From Thermoplasmata archaeon (GTDB lineage: Archaea > Thermoplasmatota > Thermoplasmata > RBG-16-68-12), in contig DUJI01000183.1 in the NCBI GenBank assembly GCA_013329855.1, forward strand, positions 1 through 5,536: a stretch of 5,536 nucleotides of DNA, in the 5' to 3' direction. Each line of letters starts with the position of its first letter. Position 1 is the first letter of the stretch. A program made the translations under genes and the position numbers. The notes under the pieces are model-generated. The model did not search any database. It had not been told where the DNA came from and worked only from the letters and a program-made list of their open reading frames with translations. Positions 1-5,536 of the stretch are shown piece after piece.

Positions 1-1227
1 GCCGCGCCCAACACGGTGACCGTGAGCAAGGGGACGTTCAACAGCAACGGGGTCCTAACGTGGGGCGTGCCGACCTTCATCAACCCGACAACCTCGCCTG
101 CCATCCTGAACGACAAGGAGTGGATGGCGATCGACACCCACGTGGGGAGCCCGTTCCAGGACCGGATCTACGTGAGCTGGACGCGGTTCATCTTCAATCC
201 CATGACGGGCGGATATGTCCAGTCCCCCATCGCGTTCGCCTACTCGTCGGACGACGGGGCGACGTTCAGCAATCCCGTGCTCATCAGCGGCAACGTGCTG
301 TACGGCCAGGGGTCGCGCCCCGTGGTGGGACCCGACGGGACCGTGTACGTGTTCTGGGACGCCTCTACGCGCCTCGCGGCCTTCGACAGCATCTGGATGG
401 TCAAGTCGACGGACGGCGGCGTCTCATGGAGCAAGCCCATGGCACTCGCGACCCTCACGGACATCGCGCCTCCCACCAACACGACGTTCCGGGTCAACAG
501 CTTCCCGGCCGCAGCCGTCGGTGCCGACGGGACGCTATACGTCGCCTGGAACACGGAGGCCAAGAACACGGCCCCCGTGTACACCGCGGACCGGAGCTGC
601 GCCTACTGGATGGTCGGCACCCTTAGGGTCCAGCGAGACTGCCACAACGCGGTCGTGTACAGCGTCTCCTCGGACGGCGGCGCGACGTGGACGGCGCCCA
701 CGCCCGCCTTCCCGAGCCTGGAGGCCGCAACCCGCACGGCCGTTGGGTACCCCGTGACATCGGGCTGGGGCGTGACGCTCAACGCGCCCGCGGCACGGCC
801 GGTCGACCAGGTGTACCCGGCCGTGGCCGTGGCGCCCGACGGGGACGCGTTCGTGAGCGCATACGCGGCGGACGTGGTCTCGCCCTGGCTCCAGTGCGAC
901 CACCCGGCCACGCCGACCGTCGTGGGCCGGATTAACTGCCTCGGCCTGGGCAACTACACGGACAACGCCCGGCTCGACTATGTGATCACGGGTCTGAGCA
1001 CCGCGGCGATGCAGACCCTGACGACCCACCCAATCAACACGCAGGTCCAGTTCGGCGGTGGCTTCATCGGGGACTATACGGACCTGGCGGGCGGTTCCGA
1101 CGGCATGTTCCACGCGGTCTGGACGGACACGAACAACAAGCAGAATGTCGTCTGGTTCTACGGCTACGAGTTCGTGCCGACGTCGATCAACCAGGAGGAC
1201 ATCGTCACCGGGTCGGGCAGCTTCTAG
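1..1227 (+). CDS. Secreted sialidase-like Asp-box (BNR) beta-propeller protein, 5' partial
   Basis: The frame is open from base 1 (it begins AAPNT), so the true start and any signal peptide lie outside the window; 408 codons are visible before TAG. Counting from base 1, three Asp-boxes (S-x-D-x-G-x-x-W/F) occur at residues 82-89 (SSDDGATF), 136-143 (STDGGVSW) and 223-230 (SSDGGATW). They alternate with 'pDGtvYv.W' strands at about 111-119 and 175-183. This is the signature of sialidase-type beta-propellers. The only four visible cysteines form two C-x13-C pairs (200/214 and 299/313), which suggests disulfide-closed loops and an extracellular location. A motif near the end (GDYTDLAGG, then HAVWTD) is common in secreted propellers of this class. 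The catalytic Arg triad and Tyr/Glu of true sialidases cannot be confirmed, so glycosidase activity is not claimed; a binding or surface role is equally possible. The fold call is secure, the function is not. Confidence 0.85.
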   Translation, partial: AAPNTVTVSKGTFNSNGVLTWGVPTFINPTTSPAILNDKEWMAIDTHVGSPFQDRIYVSWTRFIFNPMTGGYVQSPIAFAYSSDDGATFSNPVLISGNVLYGQGSRPVVGPDGTVYVFWDASTRLAAFDSIWMVKSTDGGVSWSKPMALATLTDIAPPTNTTFRVNSFPAAAVGADGTLYVAWNTEAKNTAPVYTADRSCAYWMVGTLRVQRDCHNAVVYSVSSDGGATWTAPTPAFPSLEAATRTAVGYPVTSGWGVTLNAPAARPVDQVYPAVAVAPDGDAFVSAYAADVVSPWLQCDHPATPTVVGRINCLGLGNYTDNARLDYVITGLSTAAMQTLTTHPINTQVQFGGGFIGDYTDLAGGSDGMFHAVWTDTNNKQNVVWFYGYEFVPTSINQEDIVTGSGSF

Positions 1228-1240
1228 GTGATCCGAGAAC

Positions 1241-1275
1241 GAAGCCCGACGACCGTCGGGCTTCCCCTTTCCTTC
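1241..1275 (+). terminator. Hairpin plus pyrimidine tract after the propeller gene
   Basis: Fourteen bases after the propeller stop, GAAGCCCGACG (1241-1251) pairs perfectly with CGTCGGGCTTC (1254-1264), giving about 10 bp of stem with a GACC loop. A C/T-only stretch follows immediately (CCCTTTCCTTCTTCT). This fits intrinsic termination of the + strand transcript. The reverse strand side of the hairpin is not T-rich, so it is unlikely to serve the convergent OsmC gene. Confidence 0.7.
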
Positions 1276-1330
1276 TTCTATTCCGCCCAGGCGGGGAGTC
1301 CGCTCCGCACCCGCCAATACCACCTGGAGT

Positions 1331-1753
1331 TCACTCGAGCTTCGCGGTCATCGAGATCTCCGTCTTGAGCAGGCGGGAGATCGGACAGCCCTTCTCCGCC
1401 TTCGCCGCGGCTTCCTGGAACTTGGCGGGATCGGCCCCGGGGACCTTCGCGACCACGTCCAAGTGGCTAGCGAGCACGGTCCAGCCGACATCCGTCTTCT
1501 CGAACTTCAGGGTGACCTTGGTCCGGATGGACTCCGGATGGTAGCCCGCCTTCTCGAGTTCGCCGGACAGGGCCATGGAGAAGCAGCCCGCATGCGCTGC
1601 CGCGACCAGTTCCTCGGGATTCGTCCCGGGCGCATCCCCGAACCGCATGACGAAGTTGTATGGGACACTCTTCAGCGCGCCGCTCGCCGTCGACACGACG
1701 CCCTTGCCGTCCCTCAGTCCCCCGTTCCACTCGGCGTTCGCCCGTCGTTCCAT
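1331..1753 (-). CDS. osmC: OsmC-family peroxiredoxin (organic hydroperoxide reductase type)
   Basis: This encodes a 140-residue cytoplasmic protein, close to the 143 residues of E. coli OsmC, which reduces organic hydroperoxides with a pair of cysteines. Family landmarks are present in order: a start region AEWNGGLRDGKG, VSTASGAL, the peroxide-site Arg37 in MRFG, GTNPEEL with Glu48, the peroxidatic Cys57 in AAHAGCFSMALS, and the resolving Cys123 in EKGCPISRLLK. The ATG at 1753 is preferred: it gives family length, and GGTGG (1758-1762) lies four bases upstream. An in-frame GTG at 1786 would add 11 residues (PRPLGLPGGS-like) unlike the family and has no ribosome site. It is probably monocistronic: a terminator separates it from the upstream minus-strand gene, and it converges with the propeller gene with a 103-bp gap. 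It resembles the OsmC rather than the Ohr subgroup because of the GTNPEEL and GCPIS motifs. Confidence 0.95.
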   Translation of the reverse strand: MERRANAEWNGGLRDGKGVVSTASGALKSVPYNFVMRFGDAPGTNPEELVAAAHAGCFSMALSGELEKAGYHPESIRTKVTLKFEKTDVGWTVLASHLDVVAKVPGADPAKFQEAAAKAEKGCPISRLLKTEISMTAKLE

Positions 1754-1783
1754 GGAACCACCAGGGAGGCCTAGCGGGCGAGG

Positions 1784-1800
1784 CACTTAACTCTTGCTCT
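1784..1800 (-). promoter_or_regulatory. Possible archaeal BRE/TATA element for osmC
   Basis: Read on the minus strand, a purine-rich stretch (AGAGCAAGAG) runs into TTAAGTG, the only AT-rich patch in the 143-bp gap upstream of osmC. The TTAA at 1787-1790 would place transcription start about 25 bases downstream, near 1762, leaving a very short leader before the ATG at 1753. This is the arrangement expected of an archaeal BRE/TATA promoter, but the match to a TATA consensus is weak. Confidence 0.3.
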
Positions 1801-1836
1801 GTTGGCAGAGGAGGACCCACCGATCCCGCACGTGCC

Positions 1837-1868
1837 GAAAGGGGGAAGGGCCGCCCTTCCGGGCGGCC
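1837..1868 (-). terminator. GNRA-loop hairpin terminator of the small secreted protein gene
   Basis: On the minus strand, GGCCGCCC, loop GGAA, GGGCGGCC (1868-1849) forms a perfect 8-bp GC stem capped by a GNRA tetraloop, followed by CTTCCCCCTTTC. It sits 28 bases after the stop of the 1897-2406 gene. The tail closely matches the one behind the propeller-gene hairpin. It should end the secreted-protein transcript before osmC. Confidence 0.65.
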
Positions 1869-1896
1869 TGGGGACCCGACCGTGGGGCGTCCGTGC

Positions 1897-2406
1897 TCAC
1901 GGGGCCACGAGGAACATCTCGCCCGTGAAGCCAAAGATCAGTACTTCGGCTCCTTCCGGCGGCGGGATCACGTAGCCCGATTCGTGCAGCTTGTATCCAA
2001 CGAGGTACGACCAGTCGCCGGTTGCCTCCGTAATCCAACCGTTCGCCCGGACCTTGTTCGTGTTGAAGTCCCAGACGCCTTTGTCCACTCCCGAGATCAC
2101 TCCGTGGCCCGTCGTGATGGTGAATGCCTCGAAGAAGTGCTCCGTGTTGCCGACTACGAAGATTTGGTCCCAGAACTCGGAGACCACGATGCTTCCGGCC
2201 AGATCGCCGGAGAGGTCTCCCGACCAGACACAGAGCGGTTCCTCGGACACACACGCCGGGAACCTGGCCTGGAAATTGGACATGTCGAAGGACATTGTCA
2301 TCTCTGCTCGGAGCGGCTCAGGTTCCGCTGCGGCGACGGTCGGAGCCGACGCCATCACCAAAGCCAGCATGCAACCGGCGAGGACTGCCGTCACGCTTTT
2401 CTTCAC
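1897..2406 (-). CDS. Small secreted protein with signal peptide, function unknown
   Basis: This encodes a 169-residue protein of no family that can be named with confidence. The start is GTG at 2406, five bases after AGGAGGTGA (2412-2420). Another in-frame GTG at 2415 lies inside that ribosome site and is therefore unlikely. Residues 1-27 are a Sec-type signal peptide: a KK n-region, a hydrophobic core VLAGCMLALVMASA, and Ala-rich cleavage before EPEPL. The LAGC at residues 9-12 resembles a lipobox but lies too early in the hydrophobic core, so lipid attachment is doubtful. The mature part (about 142 residues) is rich in Gly and aromatic residues and in alternating beta-strand patterns. It has one likely disulfide (Cys52-Cys59), a GDLSGDLAGS repeat-like segment, and a conserved-looking block GVWDFNTNKVRANGWITEAT around 110-129. 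The pattern suggests a small beta-barrel, perhaps of the allene-oxide-cyclase/lipocalin-like kind, but this is a guess. It is divergent from the STAND regulator and ends at its own hairpin. Confidence 0.85.
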   Translation of the reverse strand: MKKSVTAVLAGCMLALVMASAPTVAAAEPEPLRAEMTMSFDMSNFQARFPACVSEEPLCVWSGDLSGDLAGSIVVSEFWDQIFVVGNTEHFFEAFTITTGHGVISGVDKGVWDFNTNKVRANGWITEATGDWSYLVGYKLHESGYVIPPPEGAEVLIFGFTGEMFLVAP

Positions 2407-2411
2407 TCTTA

Positions 2412-2420
2412 TCACCTCCT
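2412..2420 (-). promoter_or_regulatory. Near-perfect Shine-Dalgarno that decides the GTG start
   Basis: AGGAGGTGA on the minus strand is complementary to the conserved 16S rRNA 3' end (UCACCUCCU) over nine bases and is followed, after TAAGA, by the GTG at 2406. It fixes the start of the secreted protein and predicts strong translation. None of the other starts in the window has a site of this quality. Confidence 0.85.
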
Positions 2421-2434
2421 CCCGCCATGGCGGG
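2421..2434 (-). repeat. 14-bp perfect palindrome directly abutting the ribosome site
   Basis: CCCGCCATGGCGGG is fully self-complementary and touches the ribosome binding site at 2412-2420. In the mRNA it can fold as a 5-bp GC stem with a CAUG loop placed immediately 5' of the Shine-Dalgarno. It could stabilise the message, present the site, or be a protein-binding operator; the sequence does not say which. Confidence 0.5.
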
Positions 2435-2463
2435 CCTTGAACCGCGGATTCGACATGCATGCG

Positions 2464-2484
2464 ACCTCGAGGTTGAAGACCTCG
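2464..2484. repeat. Triple ACCTCG/CGAGGT half-sites in the divergent intergenic region
   Basis: ACCTCGAGGT (2464-2473) is a 10-bp palindrome. After five bases (TGAAG) another ACCTCG (2479-2484) follows, so CGAGGT-TGAAG-ACCTCG forms a second, overlapping inverted repeat. Three identical 6-bp half-sites in 21 bp look like a protein-binding cluster, although GC-rich DNA makes short palindromes fairly common. Confidence 0.4.
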
Positions 2485-2505
2485 CTCGTGCATGAGTCGT
2501 CCTAT

Positions 2506-2524
2506 GGAACTCCACTGGAGTTCC
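2506..2524. promoter_or_regulatory. Perfect 19-bp palindrome, candidate operator of the divergent pair
   Basis: GGAACTCCACTGGAGTTCC has 9-bp arms in perfect inversion around one central base. It lies 100 bp upstream of the secreted-protein start and 66 bp upstream of the ATG of the STAND regulator, in non-coding DNA. Such symmetry is typical of a site for a dimeric winged-helix or HTH regulator. If transcription of the regulator starts near 2570, the site lies about 50 bp upstream of that point, a position that suits activation. Its binding protein is unknown. Confidence 0.55.
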
Positions 2525-2537
2525 TACTGTCCATGCA

Positions 2538-2545
2538 GAACGTTC
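2538..2545. repeat. 8-bp palindrome GAACGTTC near the regulator promoter
   Basis: GAACGTTC is self-complementary and repeats the GAAC...GTTC ends of the 19-bp palindrome 13 bp to its left, without the spacer. It overlaps the only weakly AT-containing patch (GTTCTTACC) that could serve as a promoter element for the regulator. Eight bases alone could be chance. Confidence 0.25.
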
Positions 2546-2590
2546 TTACCATCGAACCCTGGTGCGGTGTAGCACGGGGTGTTGAGAGGG

Positions 2591-5392
2591 ATGCGCCTCA
2601 CCGCGAAGGAACGCGTTCTCCTCCACCTCCTGGAGTCCGCGCAGCCCGCGGATGAAGTGGAGGTTTCCACTGCCGTGACCCAGGAGGGCTTGGCCCGCGG
2701 TACGGGGATTGGGCTGCGCCACTTGATTCAGTTCATCCGACCGCTGATCCGGGACGGACTCGTCCACGAGCGGACGGCCCATGTGACGGGCAAACGGCAG
2801 CGCATGAAGGTCTATGGCCTCACCTCCACCGGCCGCACCTCGGCGATTCGCCTGCGGGAGACGGTGAAGACCCAGGTCGTCAGGATCCGCGACGGAGACG
2901 CCGTGCGCGAGGGGAGCCTTCACGAGGCGCTCAGGGGGATCGGAGCGAGGACGAGTCTCCTCGAGACGGTCCGGCAAGTGGAGGAGACCGGGATCCTCGA
3001 TCTCGAGGCCGCGAGGCGGCCTCCGGAACCCGGTTTCGTGGAGCAGCTGTCGGACGCTCCCCGGGTTGAGACGTTCGTGGGGAGGCGGGAGGAACTGGCC
3101 ACGATTACCTGCGAGGACAAGGGCCCCCGCGTCTTCGTAATCCGTGGCATGGCAGGCATCGGGAAGTCGACTCTCGCGGCGAAGGCCTGCGAGCTCGTCC
3201 GGGGACGCAGGAACCTCTTCTGGCATCGCATCCGTCCCTGGGAATCGGACTCGATGCTCTTGGCGAGTCTGGGGCGGTTCCTTGATGCTCTTGACCGTCC
3301 CGGCCTCAGCTCGGTGCTGAGGCGGGGCGAACCGCGGCTCGGGGCCGAAGTGCTCCGCCAGGATCTCCCCGACACGCATGCGTTCCTGGTCCTCGACGAC
3401 GCTCACGAAGCATCCTCGGAGGCCCTCGCGGTCATCCGGATGCTGGCGGAAGCCGTCGTGTCGGCGCCCGACGTCAAGGTCGTCGTTCTGACTCGCCGAG
3501 CCCTGCCCTTCTATGACGTGCGGGACGTCGTGATCAAGGGCCTGGTGCGAGAGATCGAACTGGACAGGCTGGAACCCGAGGAGGCCGCCGCTCTCCTGAC
3601 AGAGGAAGGAGATGCGGCGCAGTTCGCCGGGCTGGGGCGACGCCTCGGGGGTCACCCTCTCCTCATCGAGCTCGTCCGGAACCAGCGCTCCGACATTCCC
3701 TCTGCCGTCCGGGACGTGCACCGCTTCCTGGAGGAGGCCATCCACCGCGAGCTGTCGCAAGCGGAAAGGGCCATCATGAAGGCGGCCTCTCTCTACCGGG
3801 TGCCTGTGCCGCGCGCGACGCTGTTGGCAATCCCCGGTTCGTCCTACCAGGCGCTTGTGACGCTCCAGGAGCGTTCCCTCCTGCGATTCGTCGGCGGCGA
3901 GCGGTACGAGATTCACGACACAATCCGCGACTACTTCGGAAACATCCTCACGCCCGAGGAGTCCCAGGACTTCGGAACGCTTGCAGTCGCCCAGTTGCGT
4001 GAGCTCGCCGCCCGAGCCTTCGCTGCCGGGGAACTCCTCTCGGGCATCGCCTGCCTCTCGAACGCGATTCGACTCTCGCAGGATTCCCAGCAACGAGCGG
4101 GCATCGGAGAAAGTCTGGGCGACGCGGAGGCGCGGATTGGAGACCTCCCTGCGGCCATGTTGGCTTACCGAGGAGCCATCCGCCTCGTGAGCTCTCCCGG
4201 AGTCGTTGCCCGTCTCCACCGCAAGATTGCCACTGCGCTTCAGGTGCGCGGCGAGATCGCATCCGCATCGGCCGAGGTCGATCAGGCCGTGCGGTCCCTC
4301 GGGAATGGGAACGACGTGGAACGTGGCTGGCTGAGCCTCGTCCGGAGTCGGATGAGCATCGCGTCGGAGCAGTGGTCCGAGGGACGGGAGTGTGCCGAGG
4401 CGGCCGTCAGCACCTTTCGGTCGTTCGAGGACATCCGGGGGCAGACCGAGGCGCTCGTCGAGCTGGCAATCGTCGAGACCAACTCGCCCATGGGGCACCC
4501 CGACGCGGCGCGCACGTGTCTCAAGGAAGCCCTGCGCCTCTCCCACTCAATCGGGGATCCGGATCTCATTGCGAGCGTTCATGTCCAGTACGCGAATCTC
4601 TACGCGTACCGGCTCGGGAACACGGATCGGGCCATGGAGCATCTCGGAGCCATCGAGGCTCTTCCGGGAACCCTCGCGGACGTCCGCAGCCACCAGTCCC
4701 TGCTCATGCTGAAGGGTTGGCTCAACCTCGACCTCCGGGCGGATTTCGAGGGCGCGCATGCGAACTTCATGGACGCCTTCAACCTCTCTACGAAGACGCA
4801 CGATCGGATCACCGCCGCACTGGCACGGTATGGAGCCGCCGTGGCCGTATACCATGCAGGCGACTGTGCATCGGCACGCGGCGAGATCGAGGTGATCGGA
4901 TTGGAGCTGCTTGAATTTGGATGTGCAGGTCCCGCGGTCGAGGCCCTGTGGATGGCCGCCGAGATTTGCCTTGTCTTGGGCGACCTGGAAGGCTATCGCG
5001 CGATATCGTCCAAGCTGGAGGCGCCGGTCCTGGCGCGCGGGCTGGAAATCCGACCCGTCTTGGCGCACGCCCTCGAGGGTCTCGAGTGCCTCGCGCGGGG
5101 ACACCGGGCGGGAGTGCGCGCGGCCTTCCTGCAAGCGATCCGGGATGCGGAGCAGGACGTCTCGCCCCAGGAGCGGCCGTTGATCCCTTTTGCCCATGAT
5201 CTCTACGGCGCTGCGCTCCACGCGATGGGGGAGGAACGGGCATCCGCGGAAGAGGATCGCCTGGCCATCGAATTCTCCCGGCGGTTCGGGCTGAAGGGGC
5301 GACTTGCCGCGAGAGTCAAGTTCCTCGGCGGACTACGCAATTCTCTACGACAGCTCTTCGCCTCGTCCGCCGCGTCCACCGCGCCTCCGTAG
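2591..5392 (+). CDS. Winged-helix/STAND (NB-ARC-like) ATPase/TPR signal-transduction regulator
   Basis: This encodes a 933-residue protein. ATG at 2591 is chosen because the winged-helix domain begins at once ([16 protein letters not shown]) and GGGGTG lies nine bases upstream; GTG at 2579 would add four residues. Residues 1-85 form a winged helix (helix-turn-helix about 29-58, wing about 62-82, [17 protein letters not shown]), a likely DNA-binding head. A hinge (88-157) leads to the STAND ATPase: FVGRREEL (162-169), Walker [10 protein letters not shown] (186-194, Lys192), Walker B FLVLDD (265-270), sensor VVVLTRR (297-303), GGHPL (353-357, GLPL-like), then an internal winged helix ending in IHDTIRDYF (441-449), the counterpart of the MHD motif. 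Residues from about 462 to 920 are alpha-helical TPR-like repeats, the probable sensor or partner-binding part. STAND proteins switch between closed ADP and open ATP oligomeric forms on ligand binding; all nucleotide motifs look intact. The likely role is a ligand-triggered cytoplasmic transcription regulator, but ligand and target are unknown. It is divergent from the secreted-protein gene. Confidence 0.92.
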   Translation: MRLTAKERVLLHLLESAQPADEVEVSTAVTQEGLARGTGIGLRHLIQFIRPLIRDGLVHERTAHVTGKRQRMKVYGLTSTGRTSAIRLRETVKTQVVRIRDGDAVREGSLHEALRGIGARTSLLETVRQVEETGILDLEAARRPPEPGFVEQLSDAPRVETFVGRREELATITCEDKGPRVFVIRGMAGIGKSTLAAKACELVRGRRNLFWHRIRPWESDSMLLASLGRFLDALDRPGLSSVLRRGEPRLGAEVLRQDLPDTHAFLVLDDAHEASSEALAVIRMLAEAVVSAPDVKVVVLTRRALPFYDVRDVVIKGLVREIELDRLEPEEAAALLTEEGDAAQFAGLGRRLGGHPLLIELVRNQRSDIPSAVRDVHRFLEEAIHRELSQAERAIMKAASLYRVPVPRATLLAIPGSSYQALVTLQERSLLRFVGGERYEIHDTIRDYFGNILTPEESQDFGTLAVAQLRELAARAFAAGELLSGIACLSNAIRLSQDSQQRAGIGESLGDAEARIGDLPAAMLAYRGAIRLVSSPGVVARLHRKIATALQVRGEIASASAEVDQAVRSLGNGNDVERGWLSLVRSRMSIASEQWSEGRECAEAAVSTFRSFEDIRGQTEALVELAIVETNSPMGHPDAARTCLKEALRLSHSIGDPDLIASVHVQYANLYAYRLGNTDRAMEHLGAIEALPGTLADVRSHQSLLMLKGWLNLDLRADFEGAHANFMDAFNLSTKTHDRITAALARYGAAVAVYHAGDCASARGEIEVIGLELLEFGCAGPAVEALWMAAEICLVLGDLEGYRAISSKLEAPVLARGLEIRPVLAHALEGLECLARGHRAGVRAAFLQAIRDAEQDVSPQERPLIPFAHDLYGAALHAMGEERASAEEDRLAIEFSRRFGLKGRLAARVKFLGGLRNSLRQLFASSAASTAPP

Positions 5393-5536
5393 TGGCCGGA
5401 GCGATAGCCCGGACAGGACTCCGTCGACGGGGCGCCTTGTTCGGGTAGTCGCGCCTTCTCGATCGGCGTCCGCACGAGGTTCCCCCACTCCGTCCACGAA
5501 CCGTCGTAGTTCCGGACGTCCGGGTAGCCGAGGAGG
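5203..5536 (-). CDS. Thiosulfate/3-mercaptopyruvate sulfurtransferase (rhodanese), C-terminal end, 5' partial
   Basis: The gene enters from the right edge. The first 27 visible residues ([19 protein letters not shown], then LVRTPIEK) are the classic end of tandem-rhodanese sulfurtransferases of the SseA/CysA type, which move sulfane sulfur from thiosulfate or mercaptopyruvate to cyanide or other thiophiles. The catalytic cysteine loop lies outside the window. Family members normally stop within a few residues of PIEK (here about 5455). This frame instead stays open for 83 more residues to TAG at 5203, the last 190 bp being antisense to the end of the STAND regulator gene. The tail (for example [26 protein letters not shown]) is Arg/Ser/Ala-rich without visible domains. 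It is either a real extension left by stop loss or the result of an indel or sequencing error near 5455. The family call is strong; the position of the 3' end is uncertain. Confidence 0.85.
   Translation of the reverse strand, partial: LLGYPDVRNYDGSWTEWGNLVRTPIEKARLPEQGAPSTESCPGYRSGHYGGAVDAADEAKSCRRELRSPPRNLTLAASRPFSPNRRENSMARRSSSADARSSPIAWSAAP

Noticed and set aside
1290..1315. GGCGGG/CCCGCC inverted repeat with a 14-base loop, as a possible terminator for osmC
   Set aside because: The stem is only six bases, the loop is long, and the minus-strand sequence beyond it is purine-rich rather than T-rich.
535..1323. A 262-codon minus-strand open frame opposite the propeller gene
   Set aside because: Its translation is low-complexity and Arg/Val/Gly-rich, while the + strand frame has three Asp-boxes. 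It also spans the terminator hairpin.
1324..1331. TGGAGTTC, matching half of the 19-bp palindrome, next to the osmC stop codon
   Set aside because: It is an isolated 8-mer without its inverted partner, at the 3' end of a gene. One such match in a window of this size is not surprising.
2371..2406. Lipobox-like LAGC in the signal peptide of the secreted protein
   Set aside because: The cysteine is at residue 12 with a long hydrophobic run after it, so the hydrophobic core before the cysteine would be too short. Cleavage at the Ala-rich site before EPEP fits better.
1660..2655. A 331-codon + strand open frame across the osmC start, the intergenic regions and the secreted-protein gene
   Set aside because: It crosses two well-supported minus-strand genes, a terminator and the palindrome cluster, and its product is Arg/Ser/Pro-rich without motifs.
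2546..4546. A 666-codon open frame on the minus strand across the first two thirds of the STAND gene
   Set aside because: The + strand frame has clear domain motifs throughout. The antisense translation is Arg/Gly/Pro/Asp-rich with no recognisable motif, and GC-rich genes commonly give such shadow frames.
5393..5454. Search for a terminator between the STAND gene and the rhodanese homology end
   Set aside because: Only weak 5-bp inverted repeats were seen (for example CGGAG...CTCCG), with no pyrimidine tract after them.
5512..5523. 12-bp palindrome CCGGACGTCCGG
   Set aside because: It lies inside the conserved rhodanese coding sequence (YPDVRN) and is explained by codon choice in GC-rich DNA.

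Overview
The window is GC-rich and gene-dense. It looks like a stretch of an archaeal chromosome, most likely a high-GC, soil-type member of the Thermoplasmatota. The main support is the large regulator at 2591-5392, whose order of parts (N-terminal winged helix, STAND-type ATPase, TPR repeats) is typical of that lineage. A Shine-Dalgarno stretch that matches the archaeal 16S 3' end almost perfectly fits this view. The lineage call is inference: OsmC, rhodanese and Asp-box proteins are shared with bacteria, and the two hairpin terminators would also suit a bacterium.

Layout from left to right. Positions 1-1227 (+) hold the C-terminal part of a secreted sialidase-like beta-propeller with three Asp-boxes, its 5' end lying outside the window. 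A strong hairpin with a pyrimidine tail follows at 1241-1275. Positions 1331-1753 (-) encode an OsmC-type peroxiredoxin, convergent with the propeller gene. A second hairpin at 1837-1868 ends a minus-strand gene at 1897-2406, which encodes a small secreted protein of unknown function. The 184-bp gap at 2407-2590 separates this gene from the divergent 933-codon STAND/TPR regulator (2591-5392, +). The gap is packed with inverted repeats, including a perfect 19-bp palindrome. At the right edge, 5203-5536 (-) is the 3' end of a thiosulfate/3-mercaptopyruvate sulfurtransferase (rhodanese). Its open frame runs 190 bp into the regulator gene on the opposite strand.

How the genes may work together: the divergent pair (STAND regulator and small exported protein) sharing a palindrome-rich intergenic region is the most system-like arrangement here. 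A simple reading is that the regulator, or another dimeric factor, controls the secreted protein, itself, or both. This is inferred from layout only. OsmC and rhodanese both handle peroxide or sulfur chemistry, but they are not in one operon and no link between them is shown. No tRNA, rRNA, CRISPR array, insertion sequence or attachment site was recognised.
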